This document shows positions 62,361 through 64,000 of a stretch of 64,000 nucleotides of DNA, one piece after another; positions within the stretch are counted from its first letter, which is position 1, and every line of letters begins with the position of its first letter. The notes beneath the pieces were generated by a model. That model saw nothing but the letters and a program-made list of their open reading frames with translations, was not told where the DNA came from and did no database searches. A program made the translations under genes and the position numbers. The DNA comes from Pseudomonadota bacterium (GTDB taxonomy: Bacteria; Desulfobacterota; SM23-61), in NCBI GenBank assembly GCA_018819135.1, contig JAHJQK010000005.1, positions 1 through 64,000 of the forward strand. The letters are read 5' to 3'.

Positions 62361-63008
62361 TTAGCCCCTTGCGCCTTGTTCCCCAGGGGAAGATATTCTT
62401 TCTTCTTTGAATATTCTCTGAATGACTTCGCGGATCTGGGTCTGGACTAAAAATTCAATGATCTCCTTCTGGCTGTAATTCGGCTTCAAAATCCAGCGCC
62501 GCAAAACCCCGAAGACTCCACTGAAAACGAGAAAGTTGGCTTCCAGATAAGAACCGAACGGACCCTCCCCTAATTCGCTTAAAATCTTCCGGAAATGTTC
62601 GACGATCTCCGACTCTTTGCGCAAAATGATTTTAAGATAATTCTTCTTCACGTACCGGGCCTGGGTATAAGAAAGCATCACCTGATCTTCCAGCTCCATG
62701 GCTGCTTCCACAAAAGCCCGGAAGGTAACCTCCAGCCGTAAAAGGGGATCGGAAATTTGGGAAGCTTGCGACCTTACCTTTTCGAAGAAGGTCGTAACGT
62801 AATTTTCAAAAAAAAGGTAGAGAATATCATCCTTGGAGTTGACGTAATCGTAAATGCTCCCCAGGCCGATTTGGGCTTCCTTGGCAATCTCCCGTACCGT
62901 GGCCTTGTGATATCCTTTTTTCTTAAAGACTTTAATGGCCCCTTCGATGATCTGCTTGCGTTTCTCATCGATTAAATTTTTATCCTTGACGCGGGCCTTG
63001 ACCTCCAT
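62361..63008 (-). CDS. TetR-family transcriptional regulator
   Basis: 215 residues from ATG 63008, which has AAAGG 6 bases upstream; the ATG at 63014 lies too close to it. N-terminal HTH: IIEGAIKVFKKKGYHKATVR, EIAKEAQIGLGSIYDYV. The C-terminal domain resembles acyl-CoA-responsive members such as FadR of Bacillus. First gene before the mutase block; probably autoregulated through 63053-63064. Confidence 0.9.
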   Translation of the reverse strand: MEVKARVKDKNLIDEKRKQIIEGAIKVFKKKGYHKATVREIAKEAQIGLGSIYDYVNSKDDILYLFFENYVTTFFEKVRSQASQISDPLLRLEVTFRAFVEAAMELEDQVMLSYTQARYVKKNYLKIILRKESEIVEHFRKILSELGEGPFGSYLEANFLVFSGVFGVLRRWILKPNYSQKEIIEFLVQTQIREVIQRIFKEERISSPGEQGARG

Positions 63009-63052
63009 GGGCATCCTTTATATGGCGGGAATCCGAAGTAGTTTTTCCGAAC

Positions 63053-63064
63053 GAATGTTCATTC
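63053..63064. promoter_or_regulatory. Candidate TetR operator at the transcription start
   Basis: GAATGTTCATTC: arms GAATG/CATTC with a 2-base centre. It lies directly downstream of the -10 box and covers the predicted start site. TGAATG/CATTCA arms are typical of TetR regulators of acyl-CoA metabolism. Confidence 0.6.
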
Positions 63065-63092
63065 ATTATAAATTTTTAAAAATTTATGTCAA
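63065..63092 (-). promoter_or_regulatory. Consensus sigma-70 promoter of the TetR/methylmalonyl-CoA block
   Basis: Minus strand TTGACA (63087-63092), 16-base spacer, TATAAT (63065-63070): both hexamers match the consensus exactly. Predicted start about 63058, inside the operator. Confidence 0.85.
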
Positions 63093-63232
63093 GCCTTTTT
63101 CCTGCTTTTTTTGTGCCCAGTGCCTTCCTGCACTTTTTAATTTCCCTTGTATTTTTGAGCCCAGGGAGCCAGGGAGAGGGTGAAAATTCAACTTTAGTTG
63201 CGGGATGAAGTTGGATGTGATAGTGTGGCAAC

Positions 63233-64000
63233 ATGGAATATATCAGTACGCGGGGTTCCGCACCATCGATTGCTTCGAAAAAAGCCATTATCAAAGGGAT
63301 GGCGGAGGATAAGGGCCTATATGTTCCATCCGCCTTTCCTTTTTTGGGCCCGAACCCATTTGCCGGTATCGGGGAGGATTCTTATGCGACCAGAGCGGTT
63401 AGAATCCTGGAGAGCTTCCTCCCTGATTATACCCCAGCCGAACTTTTAAAGGCGTGCCAAACAGCCTATGCTGAAAACTTCGACGCACCGGCGATTGCCC
63501 CGGTCCGCTTCCTGGGAGACGGCACGGCCATCCTTGAACTCTGGCATGGACCCACTTTAGCCTTTAAAGACATGGCCCTGCAGTTGATGCCGCATTTGCT
63601 CTCCACCGCCCTGCAAAGCGAAACCGAAAGGTATGAAGTGGTAATTCTGGTGGCTACCTCCGGGGACACGGGCAAGGCGGCCCTGGAAGGGTTTTCCGGC
63701 GCGTCAGGCGTGCGCATTTTCGTTTTTTATCCTCATGAAGGAGTAAGTACCATCCAACGGTTACAAATGGTGACCCAACGAGGGAGAAACGTCGGGGCTT
63801 GCGCGGTGCAAGGAAATTTTGATGACGCCCAAACCGGAGTCAAACAAATATTTTCTGACCCGGCCATCAATGGAAAACTGGCTGCCTTTAACTTCCGGCT
63901 CTCTTCGGCCAATTCCATCAACTGGGGGCGGCTGGCTCCCCAAATCGCTTATTACTTTACAGGTTATGATGATATGGTGACGGCCGGGAAGATTCAGCGC
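63233..64000 (+). CDS. thrC: Threonine synthase (partial, runs off the window)
   Basis: The open frame from ATG 63233 reads MEYISTRGSAPSIASKKAII, KGMAEDKGLYVPSAFP ... WHGPTLAFKDMALQL (PLP lysine in FKD), then ATSGDTGKAALEGF and NFDDAQTGVKQIF. This is the N-terminal half of a PLP threonine synthase. The RBS is weak. The 3' end lies beyond position 64000. Confidence 0.93.
   Translation, partial: MEYISTRGSAPSIASKKAIIKGMAEDKGLYVPSAFPFLGPNPFAGIGEDSYATRAVRILESFLPDYTPAELLKACQTAYAENFDAPAIAPVRFLGDGTAILELWHGPTLAFKDMALQLMPHLLSTALQSETERYEVVILVATSGDTGKAALEGFSGASGVRIFVFYPHEGVSTIQRLQMVTQRGRNVGACAVQGNFDDAQTGVKQIFSDPAINGKLAAFNFRLSSANSINWGRLAPQIAYYFTGYDDMVTAGKIQR

Overview
The window reads as a chromosome segment of an anaerobic, Gram-negative, Desulfobacterota-like (deltaproteobacterial) organism. 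This is inferred from gene content: indolepyruvate:ferredoxin oxidoreductase, two separate 2-oxoacid:ferredoxin oxidoreductase operons, a methylmalonyl-CoA/succinate/fumarate/malate block as used in propionate metabolism, sigma-54/PilR-controlled type IV pili and a TRAP transporter. No rRNA or tRNA gene was seen.

Layout. 1-13.8 kb (minus strand): a truncated sensor kinase, prepilin peptidase, a glycan/lipid cluster (DUF2304 protein, two GT2 glycosyltransferases, methyltransferase, B12-radical SAM, TPR membrane protein), pilA with a sigma-54 promoter, pilS and pilR. 13.8-34.5 kb (minus): greA, PflX-like radical SAM, pyrC, pyrB, pyrR, lepB, an epimerase/aminotransferase pair, DUF4013 protein, ctpA, envC-like, ftsX, ftsE, SPOR protein, argS, nitrilase, cold-shock protein, rlmN, HI0933-type flavoprotein, ndk. 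34.5-36.2 kb: a small accessory patch with a dead integron-type integrase and a nucleotidyltransferase-fold gene preceded by a 46-codon ORF. 36.2-48.4 kb: iorBA, a thymidylate-synthase homologue, Nudix, kor operon 1 with sucD (minus), then a divergent kor operon 2 (plus). 48.4-51.6 kb: a GC-richer TRAP transporter. 51.8-52.0 kb: a scar joining a crotonase start to a LivF end. 52-63 kb (minus): TetR regulator, methylmalonyl-CoA mutase large and small subunits, epimerase, malic enzyme, two-subunit class I fumarase, sdhCDAB and sucC, all in one direction from a consensus promoter whose start site carries a palindromic operator. The window ends inside thrC.

The metabolic genes fit together: methylmalonyl-CoA -> succinyl-CoA -> succinate -> fumarate -> malate -> pyruvate, with ferredoxin-linked 2-oxoacid enzymes beside it. 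Direction (oxidation or reverse) cannot be read from sequence.

The most unusual feature is a repeat system spread over almost all intergenic gaps of the left 40 kb. A 9-bp-periodic motif (CACAGAGNN, about three units, 27 bp) occurs at about 28 sites. It is mostly paired as inward-facing brackets (CCACAGAG at left, CTCTGTGG at right) 100-430 bp apart, around different cargoes: an intact GxxExxY gene (PD-(D/E)XK nuclease-like), a deleted copy of it, two nearly identical 153-bp inserts, a dRS3-like hairpin element and others. Brackets interrupt the pilR-pilS pair, abut both ends of the truncated kinase gene, and supply stop codons and tails to several genes.
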